DNA of 64,000 nt from Bacteroidota bacterium (GTDB lineage: Bacteria > Bacteroidota > Bacteroidia > 2-12-FULL-35-15), in NCBI GenBank assembly GCA_025963725.1, contig JAOQAE010000007.1:186001-250000 (forward strand), written 5' to 3'. Position 1 is the stretch's first letter; every line of letters starts with the position of its first letter. Below are positions 23,340 to 32,207 of the stretch, piece by piece. The translations under genes were made by a program, and so were the position numbers. The notes below the pieces were generated by a model, which saw nothing but the letters and a program-made list of their open reading frames with translations, had not been told where the DNA came from and did not search any database.

Positions 23340-23858
23340 ATGAAAACAAAAACATTTCTTTTTGCTGTCGCTATTTGCCTCAGCCTTTCCTCCTTCGCTC
23401 AATTAATGCCATTCGGATTTGTAAAGAACTGCATGAGCTATGCACGCACTACCGCTACCGACGAGCTGAATAAAAAGCACTTCACGCTGATCGACCGGAA
23501 TTACCAGAAGGCAAACAACCCGCTGCTGCAGGGTGCCACGTATTATTCGAACCAAACCGACAGAACGCCGGGCATCGGCGAGATCATGGTGCTGTCGCAG
23601 ATCAACGGCTCAAAGCAGATCACAGAGATCTCATTTATCAGCGGGACAAAGAACAGCTATTCCGATAATTTTGATGATGTGTACAAGCAGATGGTGAATT
23701 TCTTCAAGGATGAACGCACTTTTAAAAGTCCGCTGTATAACGATGTGAATTACTTTGTAAGGGACAAGGTGTATTATTATGTTTTTAAGGTGAAGGACGT
23801 TCCTACGATCGTGGTTTCTAATTATAAATTAGAAGAGGAGTATTTCGGGAAGAAGTAG
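23340..23858 (+). CDS. Secreted protein of unknown function (172 aa)
   Basis: I do not recognise this protein. It starts MKTKTFLFAVAICLSLSSFA, a clear signal peptide, then QLMPFGFVKNCMSYARTTAT. The mature part has about 150 residues with mixed helix and strand and one cysteine, ending EEYFGKK, with no transmembrane segment or known motif. It starts 24 bp after the preceding gene's terminator, so it needs its own promoter or read-through. A gene-free, repeat-rich region follows. Confidence 0.65.
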   Translation: MKTKTFLFAVAICLSLSSFAQLMPFGFVKNCMSYARTTATDELNKKHFTLIDRNYQKANNPLLQGATYYSNQTDRTPGIGEIMVLSQINGSKQITEISFISGTKNSYSDNFDDVYKQMVNFFKDERTFKSPLYNDVNYFVRDKVYYYVFKVKDVPTIVVSNYKLEEEYFGKK

Positions 23859-24202
23859 TTTTTTTACGGATAGCGAATCTATCGAATATTACGAATCTGT
23901 GTAAACGTGATCCGAAAAGCGGGACGTAAGCTGTGTGTTTAATTATGTGCGCGCCGTCATTTCGAGCGAAGTCGGGAACGTGGGTGAGCGGACAAGCGGT
24001 GTGTAATGGTACGCAGATCTTCGCAGATTTTTATGCTCAACAGTTAAGATCGTCTTCGACGCTTATGAGCAATTATGATTGACGTACTGTGGGGCTGTCA
24101 GTTCGAGCGAAGTCGAGAACGCGGGTGAGATGTGTGTGAAGCGGGCCGTTTGGAATAAGATCCCTCGGGCAAGCTCGGGATGACAAAGCCTGAGCAAGCT
24201 GT
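23859..24202. repeat. Gene-free region made of four intergenic repeat types
   Basis: This 344-bp stretch has no gene. It holds, in order: ACGGATAGCGAATCTATCGA followed by ATATTACGAATCTGTG (about 23869-23903); GTCATTTCGAGCGAAGTCGG followed by GAACGTGGGTGAG (about 23957-23989); ACGCAGATCTTCGCAGATTT followed by TTATG (about 24011-24035); and a second GTCAGTTCGAGCGAAGTCGA followed by GAACGCGGGTGAG (about 24098-24130), then GATCCCTCGGGCAAGCTCGG followed by GATGACA (about 24159-24185). The second, fourth and last segments are arms of the well-known TGTCATTTCGAGCGAAGTCGAG palindrome of Bacteroidota. Confidence 0.75.
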
Positions 24203-25099
24203 TTATTTTTCAAAAGATACTTCCGCCCCTTCATTCCCTACCGACAGCTTCACTTTCCTCCCGATCATCAATGCGAAATTCCTGTCGATATGCCCCGCGG
24301 GAAAATCAAAGCAAACCGGGTAATCATATTCCTTCACCGCATCTATAATTATTTCCTCTGCCGTTTTTCCGAAAGGCACCGCATTGTCTTTCATATCGCT
24401 CATGCCACCAACAATAAGGCCTGCCAGGCTGCTTAATTTTCCTGAGCGCTTCAGGCTGATCATCATCCGGTCGATATGGTACAGATATTCATCAAGGTCT
24501 TCGATGAACAATATTTTTCCTTTTGTATCAAGATCCGATGCGCTGCCTGTTAATGCATACAGCAATGAAAGGTTCCCTCCAACCAGCTCCGCTTCAGCAT
24601 TTCCTTTCCTGTTCAGGGGGTGTGATCCCACTTCGTAGCTTAATTTTTCTCCGAACAATGCCTTCCTCAATGTTTCAGTCGCTTCCGCATTCTTCGTAAA
24701 ATTTATGGGCATCGTCGCGTGCAGCGTTTCAATGCCAAAATTATAAATGTGCGAATGCAGCACGGTGATATCGCTGTAGCCGATCACCCATTTCGGCTGC
24801 TGCCTGAACTTTGTAAAATCTATCCTATCGATGATCCGCACGGTGCCGTATCCGCCCCTCGCGCTGATCACCGCTTTGATAGCAGGATCATCGAGCATCG
24901 CCTGCAGGTCTGCCGCACGCTCCTCATCCGTTCCCGAAAACTGATGTTGTTGCTTAAACAGGTTCTGTCCGAAAACCACCTCCAGTCCCCAGGCTTGGAG
25001 CATGTCAACAGCAGGCTGCAACTCCTCTTTCGAGATCTTTCGCGCACAGGCCACAATGCCGATCCTGTCGCCTTTCTTTAAGTAGGGTGGTGTTGTCAT
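24203..25099 (-). CDS. LD-carboxypeptidase (S66 family)
   Basis: 298 residues. The Ser-Glu-His catalytic set of family S66 is visible: Ser109 in WVIGYSDITVLH, Glu200 in LFIEDLDEYLYHIDRM, and His270 in FPAGHIDRNFALMIG; the ISARGGYGTVRI motif (about 78-89) is also typical. These enzymes cut the bond between meso-diaminopimelate and D-Ala in murein tetrapeptides during cell-wall recycling. No signal peptide is present, so it works in the cytosol. It is divergent from metG across a 144-bp repeat-rich gap and has no other operon partner. Confidence 0.92.
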   Translation of the reverse strand: MTTPPYLKKGDRIGIVACARKISKEELQPAVDMLQAWGLEVVFGQNLFKQQHQFSGTDEERAADLQAMLDDPAIKAVISARGGYGTVRIIDRIDFTKFRQQPKWVIGYSDITVLHSHIYNFGIETLHATMPINFTKNAEATETLRKALFGEKLSYEVGSHPLNRKGNAEAELVGGNLSLLYALTGSASDLDTKGKILFIEDLDEYLYHIDRMMISLKRSGKLSSLAGLIVGGMSDMKDNAVPFGKTAEEIIIDAVKEYDYPVCFDFPAGHIDRNFALMIGRKVKLSVGNEGAEVSFEK

Positions 25100-25149
25100 T
25101 TTATCCGGGAATCGTTACAAATTCTTATCTTAGCACGCAATTTAAGAAT

Positions 25150-25258
25150 AAGTTCAAAGTTAAAAGTTTGAAAGTCAAAAGTTTCTACAAAACTATTCAG
25201 CTTTTACCGGTATTGAGCTTTTGAATTTAAAACCTTTTGACTTTTGACTTATAAAAGA
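25150..25258. repeat. AAAAGT(C)-type tandem and inverted repeats upstream of metG
   Basis: Left: GTTCAAAGTTAAAAGTTTG then AAAGTCAAAAGTTT. Right: AAACCTTTTGACTTTTGACTT. The two are imperfect inverted repeats 45-60 bp apart, and the right arm runs into the metG start codon. TCAAAAG/CTTTTGA tracts of this kind recur in intergenic DNA of Bacteroidota. Confidence 0.7.
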
Positions 25259-27280
25259 TATACTATCACCGCCGCTTTACCTTACGCCAATGGCCCTGTG
25301 CACATCGGGCACCTGGCCGGTTGCTACCTGCCTGCCGACATTTACACACGCTACCTGCGCTCGAAAGGCGCGGATGTGAAATACATCTGCGGATCGGATG
25401 AGCATGGCGTGCCCATTACCATCAAAGCAAAGAAGGAAGGCATTACGCCGCAGCAGGTGGTGGATAAATACAATAAGATCATGGGCGATTCCTTTAAGGA
25501 ATTCGGGATCTCCTTCGATATTTATTCGCGCACCTCTTCTCCTACACATCACAATACCGCTTCCGAATTTTTCAAAACGCTGTATGATAAAGGTGTTTTT
25601 AAGGAAGAGATCACCGAGCAGTATTTTGATGAAAAGGCAAATCAATTCCTCGCCGACCGCTACATCATCGGCACCTGCCCGAAATGCGGCAATGAGAATG
25701 CTTATGGCGATCAGTGCGAAAAATGCGGAACATCGTTAAGTCCGACCGAGCTCATTAACCCGCGCTCCACGCTTTCCGGCGAGAAGCCTGTCCTGAAAAA
25801 AACAAAGAACTGGTTCCTGCCGCTGGATACGATGCAGCCGGATATTGAGAAGTACATCGATTCGCACAAAGACTGGAAACCTAATGTTTACGGGCAATGC
25901 AAAAGCTGGCTCAACGCGGGATTACAACCCCGTGCCATGACACGCGATCTCGATTGGGGCGTTAAAGTTCCGATCCCGGATGCGGAAGGCAAAGTACTCT
26001 ACGTATGGTTCGATGCGCCGATCGGCTACATCTCGGCAACGAAGGACCTTACACCCGACTGGGAAAAATACTGGAAGGACAAAGAAACGAAGCTGGTGCA
26101 TTTTATCGGGAAAGACAACATTGTTTTCCACTGCATCATTTTTCCGGCCATGCTTATGGCTGAGGGATCGTTCATACTGCCGGAAAATGTTCCTGCCAAT
26201 GAATTCCTGAACCTGGAGGGTGATAAAATTTCCACTTCCCGCAACTGGGCAGTGTGGCTGCATGAATACCTGCTTGAGTTCAAGGATAAGCAGGATGTGC
26301 TTCGATACACGCTTTGCGCGAATGCCCCTGAAACAAAGGACAATGATTTTACCTGGAAGGATTTCCAGGCCAAGAACAACAACGAGCTGGTGGCGATCCT
26401 CGGTAATTTTGTGAACCGCACGCTGGTGCTCACCCATAAATATTATGAAGGCAAAGTGCCCGATGCAGCGGAGTACACCAAAGCGGATGTGCTGCTGCTG
26501 GATGAGATCAGCAAGTATCCTGCGAAGATCGCGGCGAGCATCGAGCAGTACCGCTTCCGAGAAGCGCTTGGAGAGCTGATGAACTTAGCGCGGCTCGGCA
26601 ATAAATACCTTGCCGACAATGAACCATGGAACCTTGTGAAGACCGATGCAAAGCGCGTTCAAACGATCATGAACATTTCCCTGCAGATCTCCGCGAACCT
26701 TTCCGTGCTGATGGAGCCATTCCTCCCTTTCACTGCAAAGAAGCTGAGCACCATGCTGAACCTTAACGAAGGATTAAAATGGAATGATGCAACCCGCACT
26801 AATTTATTACTCAGCGGACACCAGATCGGAACGGCAAGCCTGCTGTTTGAAAAGGTGGAGGATGAAACGATAGCGGCACAGGTACAAAAGCTGGAAGACT
26901 CGAAAAAACAAAATGCACTCGATAATGTAGCGGCGGTTGAACCTGCCAAAGCGGAAACTTCATTCGATGATTTCTCGAAAATGGACATCCGCACAGGTAC
27001 TATTCTTGAAGCGGAGCGCGTGCTGAAAACCGACAAGCTTTTAAAGCTGCTGATCGATACCGGCATCGACAAGCGCACGGTTGTTTCGGGGATCGCCGGC
27101 TCGTACAAGCCGGAAGAGATCATCGGGCAGCAGGTGTGCATCCTTGTAAACCTTGCACCGCGAAAAATCAAAGGCATTGAAAGCCGGGGGATGATCCTGA
27201 TGGCAGAGAACAACAAAGGCGAGCTGAGCTTTGTTGCGCCTACACGCCCCGATATGAATAACGGCGGCGCAGTGAAATAA
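25244..27280 (+). CDS. metG: Methionine-tRNA ligase
   Basis: 678 residues. It has the class I HIGH motif ([12 protein letters not shown]20-H23), a zinc knuckle (CPKC at 145-148, CEKC at 158-161), a KMSKS-type loop written KISTS (328-332), and a C-terminal Trbp111-like tRNA-binding domain (about 570-678, [15 protein letters not shown]...SRGMILMA). It charges tRNA-Met in the cytosol. An in-frame TGA lies two codons upstream of the assigned start and there is no ATG before the conserved [14 protein letters not shown], so the start must be the TTG at 25244 (or a rarer codon). That TTG lies inside a repeat arm. A terminator follows. Confidence 0.95.
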   Translation: MTYKRYTITAALPYANGPVHIGHLAGCYLPADIYTRYLRSKGADVKYICGSDEHGVPITIKAKKEGITPQQVVDKYNKIMGDSFKEFGISFDIYSRTSSPTHHNTASEFFKTLYDKGVFKEEITEQYFDEKANQFLADRYIIGTCPKCGNENAYGDQCEKCGTSLSPTELINPRSTLSGEKPVLKKTKNWFLPLDTMQPDIEKYIDSHKDWKPNVYGQCKSWLNAGLQPRAMTRDLDWGVKVPIPDAEGKVLYVWFDAPIGYISATKDLTPDWEKYWKDKETKLVHFIGKDNIVFHCIIFPAMLMAEGSFILPENVPANEFLNLEGDKISTSRNWAVWLHEYLLEFKDKQDVLRYTLCANAPETKDNDFTWKDFQAKNNNELVAILGNFVNRTLVLTHKYYEGKVPDAAEYTKADVLLLDEISKYPAKIAASIEQYRFREALGELMNLARLGNKYLADNEPWNLVKTDAKRVQTIMNISLQISANLSVLMEPFLPFTAKKLSTMLNLNEGLKWNDATRTNLLLSGHQIGTASLLFEKVEDETIAAQVQKLEDSKKQNALDNVAAVEPAKAETSFDDFSKMDIRTGTILEAERVLKTDKLLKLLIDTGIDKRTVVSGIAGSYKPEEIIGQQVCILVNLAPRKIKGIESRGMILMAENNKGELSFVAPTRPDMNNGGAVK

Positions 27281-27303
27281 TTCTATTTAAAAAGAACACG
27301 TCG

Positions 27304-27347
27304 AAAGATCTGAAAAGGGTTGCCTGCCTTTTTCAGATCTTTTTTTA
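27304..27347 (+). terminator. Intrinsic terminator after metG
   Basis: A long stem AAAGATCTGAAAAGG (27304-27318) / CCTTTTTCAGATCTTT (27327-27342) with one bulge, followed by T residues. Confidence 0.9.
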
Positions 27348-27413
27348 TTTTATTTTAATAGTACGCTGTATCATCAGGAACACTCATTCGTTATAGGAAC
27401 AAATACTCCTTCT

Positions 27414-29795
27414 ATGATGAACATTACAAAAAACAAAATGCTTGCCTTAGCCTTCTGCATCGCAAGCATTTCCGGCTACTCCCAGCACAACGCCATCTGC
27501 CGATTAGGCGATATTAAAAATGATTCGCTGCTGCCTTTTATTGATTCGCTGAAGATCAGCTGCGGCACGAAAGACATTAAAAAGCTCAGCAAGCAGCTTC
27601 CTTCACTTACTGCTCTTTCCTATGTGGAGCTGGATGGCGAAGCGGATGAAACGGAATGGACAAATTTATTCAGCGCATTAAATAACACCCCCGGCTTAAA
27701 GGCGGTATGCTTCAACAATAACGACTTCAGCGAATTTCCACAGGGCGTAAAGCTGCCCGAAACGCTGGAGAAAATGATCATTCAAAACAATGAGCTCATC
27801 GACTATTCGCGCATCCTCGACCAGGTTTGCAGCCTGCCAATTTTAAAAGAGCTGCAGGTAGATGTGTACACTATTTTTGACCTGCCGCAAAAGCCTGATC
27901 TGCCAAGGCAGCTGGAAAGGCTGATCATCATCAACAAAGATGACGTGATCTCGGAAGATGCCGCAACCATTGCCGGCACAGGCACACAACACACATTCGA
28001 CTTTTTTGCCGACAATGAAAAGCAAACGCTGGTTCAATATAAAAGCAGCGCAGGGATGATCGACAGCGACGAATACCAGGAGCTGACAAAGCGCTTCAAA
28101 TCGCATTACAGCTATGCATTTGCATTGAAGCAATACAACACAGAAACGGCAGATTTCAGCCCTTCCTACAAATTTGTAAAGCCCCCGGTAAAAGGCATTG
28201 ACGTGGAAAGGACTGTCTACACGATCAATGCGGGGATCGACAATGTGCTGATCTATCCATCCGGCACGCGCATCCTGATCCCTGCGAATTGCTTCAGGGA
28301 TAGATCCGGAAAGCCTGTAACCGGCAGTGTGCGCCTGAGCTACCGCGAGTTTCGTGATCCGGTCGACATTCTTGTAAGCGGCATCCCGATGAAGTACGAC
28401 ACTGCGGGAGAAGTAAGCCATTTCGAATCGGCGGGGATGTTCGAGATCAATGCCAGCAAGGATAAAGCGCCGCTGGAACTTGTTCCGGGCAAAAAAATAG
28501 AGATGAACTTTGTGACGACCTCGAAAGACTCCAGCTATAACTTTTATGCATTCAACGATTCAACAGGCAACTGGGATTACAAAACAAAGCCGGCCACCGT
28601 TACTAAGGCTACAACCATTGAAGTACCTAAATCGCCTGCCGTAGCAACTTACAGGAACCTGATGAACCGCAGGCAAAAATACCGCGACACTACAAAGTTC
28701 AAGGCACGCTTCGAAAGCCCTGAGTTTTTATACACGGTGCGCTTCGATCCGGTGAACGACAGAAAAAACCGGATCATGGAAAAGCGCTTCCTGCGATCCT
28801 TTGAGCATAACACAAAATCACTCATCCGCCTGTACGGCGCTAAAAAGCTAAAAAGCGGCGAGATCATTTTCAAAATAAGGTCGTACCCCGATGCTCATCC
28901 CGAGCTAAGCGAATTCAACAGCGTTTATTTTGTTTCGAACGAAAACCTCAGCCTCCAGGAATTCAAAGCCAGGTATGTGCGCCGTAAATATTACAACGAT
29001 GCGAGGATCTACCAGAAAGGCCAACAGGTGGAGCTTCGCCTGAAAGGCAAAGGCGCCCAGCCTTTCAAAACCATCTCGGCAGATGTGGCGACACTGGATG
29101 GCAAAGGAAAGATCCATCAGCTGAGATCCACCGCCATGCTCTTCCGGAAATATAACCGGAAGCTGAAAAAGCGCGAAGCCGAATTTAACGACATGGTGAA
29201 GAAAGGAAAGAATTACCAGGATAAGGAATTTGAGATCAGCAATACGAACGACTTCGATCTGTACGCATTTAACGGCGCCCAAAGCTACATGACCCGGAAT
29301 GAGAAAGCGATGACGCAGGCCGAATGGATGACCTATTACAAGCAGCTCCTGGAAAAGGAAAAGCAGGCATTGAATAGTTCCGCTGCCACTTCCAACAACC
29401 TGGTGAACAGCCTCAGCCTCGATGGAATGGGCATTTACAACTGCGACCAGATCCAGCGGCTGAATGACCCTGTGCAGATCTTTGCAGATTATCACAGCCG
29501 GGATTCGGCAGCCATAGAGCCTGTGGCGACTTACATCATCGATAAGAAGATCAATGCGGTGCTGCAGTACGACGGATACAGGGGATTCAGCGCCGACAAG
29601 ATCGCCTTCAGCAACAGCAGGAATGCGGAAAATGTGATGCTGGCGATCAAGGCGGACGGCTCCATGGCTATTTACACTGCCGATGAATTCAAAAGCCAGG
29701 CCTTCAGGAATAAAAGGCGCTTCGACTTCAGGGTAAAAGAGGTGAGCACCAGCTTCACCACTGTGGCTGAGCTTAAAAAATACATCGGCTTGTAA
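27414..29795 (+). CDS. Large secreted LRR-like protein of unknown function
   Basis: 793 residues. A signal peptide (MMNITKNKMLALAFCIASISGYS; the second ATG is equally possible) is followed by an N-terminal part (about 50-185) with leucine-rich features: LPSLTALSYVELDG, NTPGLKAVCFNNNDFSEFP and LPETLEKMIIQNNELIDY. A middle domain (about 260-400) contains YPSGTRILIPANCF, GSVRLSYREFRDPVDILVSG, IPMKYDTAGE and SAGMFEI, a pattern I associate with uncharacterised Bacteroidota surface proteins. The long C-terminal part is Lys/Arg/Tyr-rich with no domain I can name. No sorting domain or membrane helix is visible. The gene is flanked by terminators on both sides and so stands alone. Confidence 0.72.
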   Translation: MMNITKNKMLALAFCIASISGYSQHNAICRLGDIKNDSLLPFIDSLKISCGTKDIKKLSKQLPSLTALSYVELDGEADETEWTNLFSALNNTPGLKAVCFNNNDFSEFPQGVKLPETLEKMIIQNNELIDYSRILDQVCSLPILKELQVDVYTIFDLPQKPDLPRQLERLIIINKDDVISEDAATIAGTGTQHTFDFFADNEKQTLVQYKSSAGMIDSDEYQELTKRFKSHYSYAFALKQYNTETADFSPSYKFVKPPVKGIDVERTVYTINAGIDNVLIYPSGTRILIPANCFRDRSGKPVTGSVRLSYREFRDPVDILVSGIPMKYDTAGEVSHFESAGMFEINASKDKAPLELVPGKKIEMNFVTTSKDSSYNFYAFNDSTGNWDYKTKPATVTKATTIEVPKSPAVATYRNLMNRRQKYRDTTKFKARFESPEFLYTVRFDPVNDRKNRIMEKRFLRSFEHNTKSLIRLYGAKKLKSGEIIFKIRSYPDAHPELSEFNSVYFVSNENLSLQEFKARYVRRKYYNDARIYQKGQQVELRLKGKGAQPFKTISADVATLDGKGKIHQLRSTAMLFRKYNRKLKKREAEFNDMVKKGKNYQDKEFEISNTNDFDLYAFNGAQSYMTRNEKAMTQAEWMTYYKQLLEKEKQALNSSAATSNNLVNSLSLDGMGIYNCDQIQRLNDPVQIFADYHSRDSAAIEPVATYIIDKKINAVLQYDGYRGFSADKIAFSNSRNAENVMLAIKADGSMAIYTADEFKSQAFRNKRRFDFRVKEVSTSFTTVAELKKYIGL

Positions 29796-29811
29796 AAAAA
29801 ATCGTATTTTT

Positions 29812-29847
29812 AAAGGTGCATTCAACAATGGATGCACCTTTTTTTAT
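29812..29847 (+). terminator. Intrinsic terminator before the S9 peptidase gene
   Basis: A perfect 10-bp stem AAAGGTGCAT (29812-29821) / ATGCACCTTT (29832-29841) and a T tail. The ATG at 29832 lies in the right arm, which argues that the next gene starts at 29856 instead. Confidence 0.9.
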
Positions 29848-29855
29848 TTAGCCTT

Positions 29856-32012
29856 ATGAAGCACCTCTTCTTAATTGCATCCGCCTTTTTTATCTGTGCG
29901 CATCCTTCTTCAGCGCAAACCAGAATGCTCACCATGGAAGAAGCCGTTGTGAAGCAAAAGACCACACTTGCTCCTGAGCGCTTGAAGCAGCTCGGGTGGA
30001 TAAAAAATTCCGCCTCGTATTACTATATCCAGAGCATCAATTCGGAAGACGTTCTTGTTTCAGGCAACGCCTCGCAAAGCACAGCAAAAAACCTGCTTAC
30101 GCTTTCGCAGCTGAACTCCGCTGTTTCAGCCGCTTCTGAAAAGCTGGTGATGGCCTTTCCTGTGATCAAATGGAGGAATGAGAACCAGTTCACGTTTGAA
30201 TCGGAAAAGAAATTGCTGATGTATGACCTTAAAACAAAAAAAATAACGGTAGATACAAAACGTGATTTCCCGGATGATGCCGAAAACATGGATACCGCCG
30301 AAAAGACCGGCAACATTGCCTATACGGTTAAGAACAACTTAATGGTGTATGCAGGAAATAACCAGCTCATCGTAACGAACGACCTGAACGAAAATATTGT
30401 GAACGGGAAATCGGTCCACCGCGAAGAGTTCGGGATCAGCAAAGGAACATTCTGGTCGCCAAACGGCGGGCTCCTCGCTTATTACCGCATGGATCAGACA
30501 ATGGTAACCGATTACCCGGTGATCGACTGGACAACACGCCCGGCAACGAACAACAACATCAAATACCCGATGGCAGGCGACAAAAGCCACGAGGTAACTG
30601 TGGGAATTTACAATGTGGCATCGGGCAACACGGTGTTCATTAAAACCGGCGAGCCGAAAGAGCAATACCTTACCAACATCGCCTGGAGCCCCGATGAGCA
30701 GCACCTTTACATCGCCGTGCTGAACAGGGAGCAGAACCACCTCTGGCTGAACTCCTACAGCACAGTTACCGGACTGTTTGAAAAAACATTGTTCGAGGAA
30801 ACAAACGACAAATATGTACACCCGATGCACACCCTGATGTTCGTTCCCAACAATCCGAACCAGTTCATCTGGCAGAGCGAGCGCGACGGATATAACCACC
30901 TTTACCTGTATGATGTAAGCGGGAAGCTGATCAAACAGCTGACTAAAGGAAGCTGGATCGTGACCGAGCTTTCGGGATTTGATGCGAAAGGGACAAAGGC
31001 ATTTTATTCTTCTACAGCTGAAAGCCCGGTAACACGCAACTTCTACAGTGTAGACCTGAAAAAAGGAACGATCAGCAAGCTGAGCAGCAACGAAGGAACC
31101 CATACCATCCTGCTGAACAGCGATGGCTCCTATTTTCTCGATACCTACCAAAGCACGCAAACACCGAGGACGATCTACCTGAAAAGCACAAACGGAAAAT
31201 CATCCAAAACAATTTTTGATGCACCCAATCCTTTAAAAGATTACAAGCTCGGTAGCCTCAGCATCTTCACGTTAAAAAGCGAAAGCGGCGACGACCTGTA
31301 TTGCCGCCTGTTCAAGCCGGTTGATTTTGATTCCACGAAAAAATACCCAACCATTGTTTACCTCTACAACGGCCCGGGCGTGCAGCTCATCAACAACACC
31401 TGGAACGGTGCCGGCGACCTCTGGTTCCAGTACATGGCAGAGCATGGCTTTGTTGTATTCACGCTTGATGGAAGAGGAAGCGCCAACCGCGGATTAGCCT
31501 TTGAGCAGTCGATCTTCCGCCATGTAGGCGCCAATGAAATGAAAGACCAGCTGGTAGGGATCAACTATTTAAAGTCACAAAAATATGTGGATGCCAACCG
31601 CATGGGATTGTTCGGATGGAGCTACGGCGGCTTTATGACCACGAGCATCATGACCCGTTATCCTGATATTTTTAAAGCGGCTGTTGCCGGCGGCCCGGTG
31701 ATCGACTGGACATACTATGAAGTGATGTACACGGAGCGTTACATGGATACGCCGCAGGAAAATCCCGAGGGATACAAGGAATCACGCACCATTAATTACA
31801 TCGACAACCTGAAAGGCAAGCTGATGATCATTCACGGAACACAGGATCCTGTAGTGGTATGGCAGCACAGCCTGATGTTCCTCAAAGCCTGTGTCGACAA
31901 GAAAAAACAAGTGGATTATTTTGTTTACCCGGGACATGAACACAATGTGCTTGGAAAGGACAGGGAGCATCTCTACCAGAAAGTAACAGATTATTTTCTA
32001 CAGAATTTATAG
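29856..32012 (+). CDS. Dipeptidyl peptidase IV-type serine peptidase (S9)
   Basis: 718 residues from the ATG at 29856, which directly begins a signal peptide (MKHLFLIASAFFICAHPSSA). An N-terminal beta-propeller (about 60-480, with MYDLKTKKI, SWSPDE-like and YNHLYLYDVSG blade motifs) leads to a C-terminal alpha/beta hydrolase domain. The catalytic set is Ser589 in GWSYGG, Asp664 in HGTQDPVVVW and His696 in GHEHNVLG. The FTLDGRGSANRGLAFE motif is typical of S9B. DPP IV enzymes release Xaa-Pro dipeptides from peptides and are periplasmic or surface proteins in Bacteroidota. A single-gene unit bounded by terminators. Confidence 0.93.
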   Translation: MKHLFLIASAFFICAHPSSAQTRMLTMEEAVVKQKTTLAPERLKQLGWIKNSASYYYIQSINSEDVLVSGNASQSTAKNLLTLSQLNSAVSAASEKLVMAFPVIKWRNENQFTFESEKKLLMYDLKTKKITVDTKRDFPDDAENMDTAEKTGNIAYTVKNNLMVYAGNNQLIVTNDLNENIVNGKSVHREEFGISKGTFWSPNGGLLAYYRMDQTMVTDYPVIDWTTRPATNNNIKYPMAGDKSHEVTVGIYNVASGNTVFIKTGEPKEQYLTNIAWSPDEQHLYIAVLNREQNHLWLNSYSTVTGLFEKTLFEETNDKYVHPMHTLMFVPNNPNQFIWQSERDGYNHLYLYDVSGKLIKQLTKGSWIVTELSGFDAKGTKAFYSSTAESPVTRNFYSVDLKKGTISKLSSNEGTHTILLNSDGSYFLDTYQSTQTPRTIYLKSTNGKSSKTIFDAPNPLKDYKLGSLSIFTLKSESGDDLYCRLFKPVDFDSTKKYPTIVYLYNGPGVQLINNTWNGAGDLWFQYMAEHGFVVFTLDGRGSANRGLAFEQSIFRHVGANEMKDQLVGINYLKSQKYVDANRMGLFGWSYGGFMTTSIMTRYPDIFKAAVAGGPVIDWTYYEVMYTERYMDTPQENPEGYKESRTINYIDNLKGKLMIIHGTQDPVVVWQHSLMFLKACVDKKKQVDYFVYPGHEHNVLGKDREHLYQKVTDYFLQNL

Positions 32013-32013
32013 A

Positions 32014-32045
32014 AAAAGGCCGGAAAAGATTTCCGGCTTTTTTTT
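32014..32045 (+). terminator. Intrinsic terminator after the S9 peptidase gene
   Basis: An 8-bp stem GCCGGAAA / TTTCCGGC directly after the stop codon, preceded by an A run and followed by eight T residues. Confidence 0.9.
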
Positions 32046-32207
32046 CAGTATAAACCACCTCCGTATTTATACTGTTCCGATTAGAAGGACACCTCCACAC
32101 ACACCTGTGTCATTGCTCTTCCGGGGGAGTGTGTACATTTTTTCTCAGCCCTGTCTTAAAAAAAAATGGCACAATATTTCCGGTTTTAACAGGCCCAATT
32201 ATAAGCT

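Noticed and set aside
28905-29837. A 310-codon minus-strand open frame
   Set aside because: It lies opposite the secreted LRR-like gene, reads through a terminator hairpin, and its translation is low in family-like pattern.
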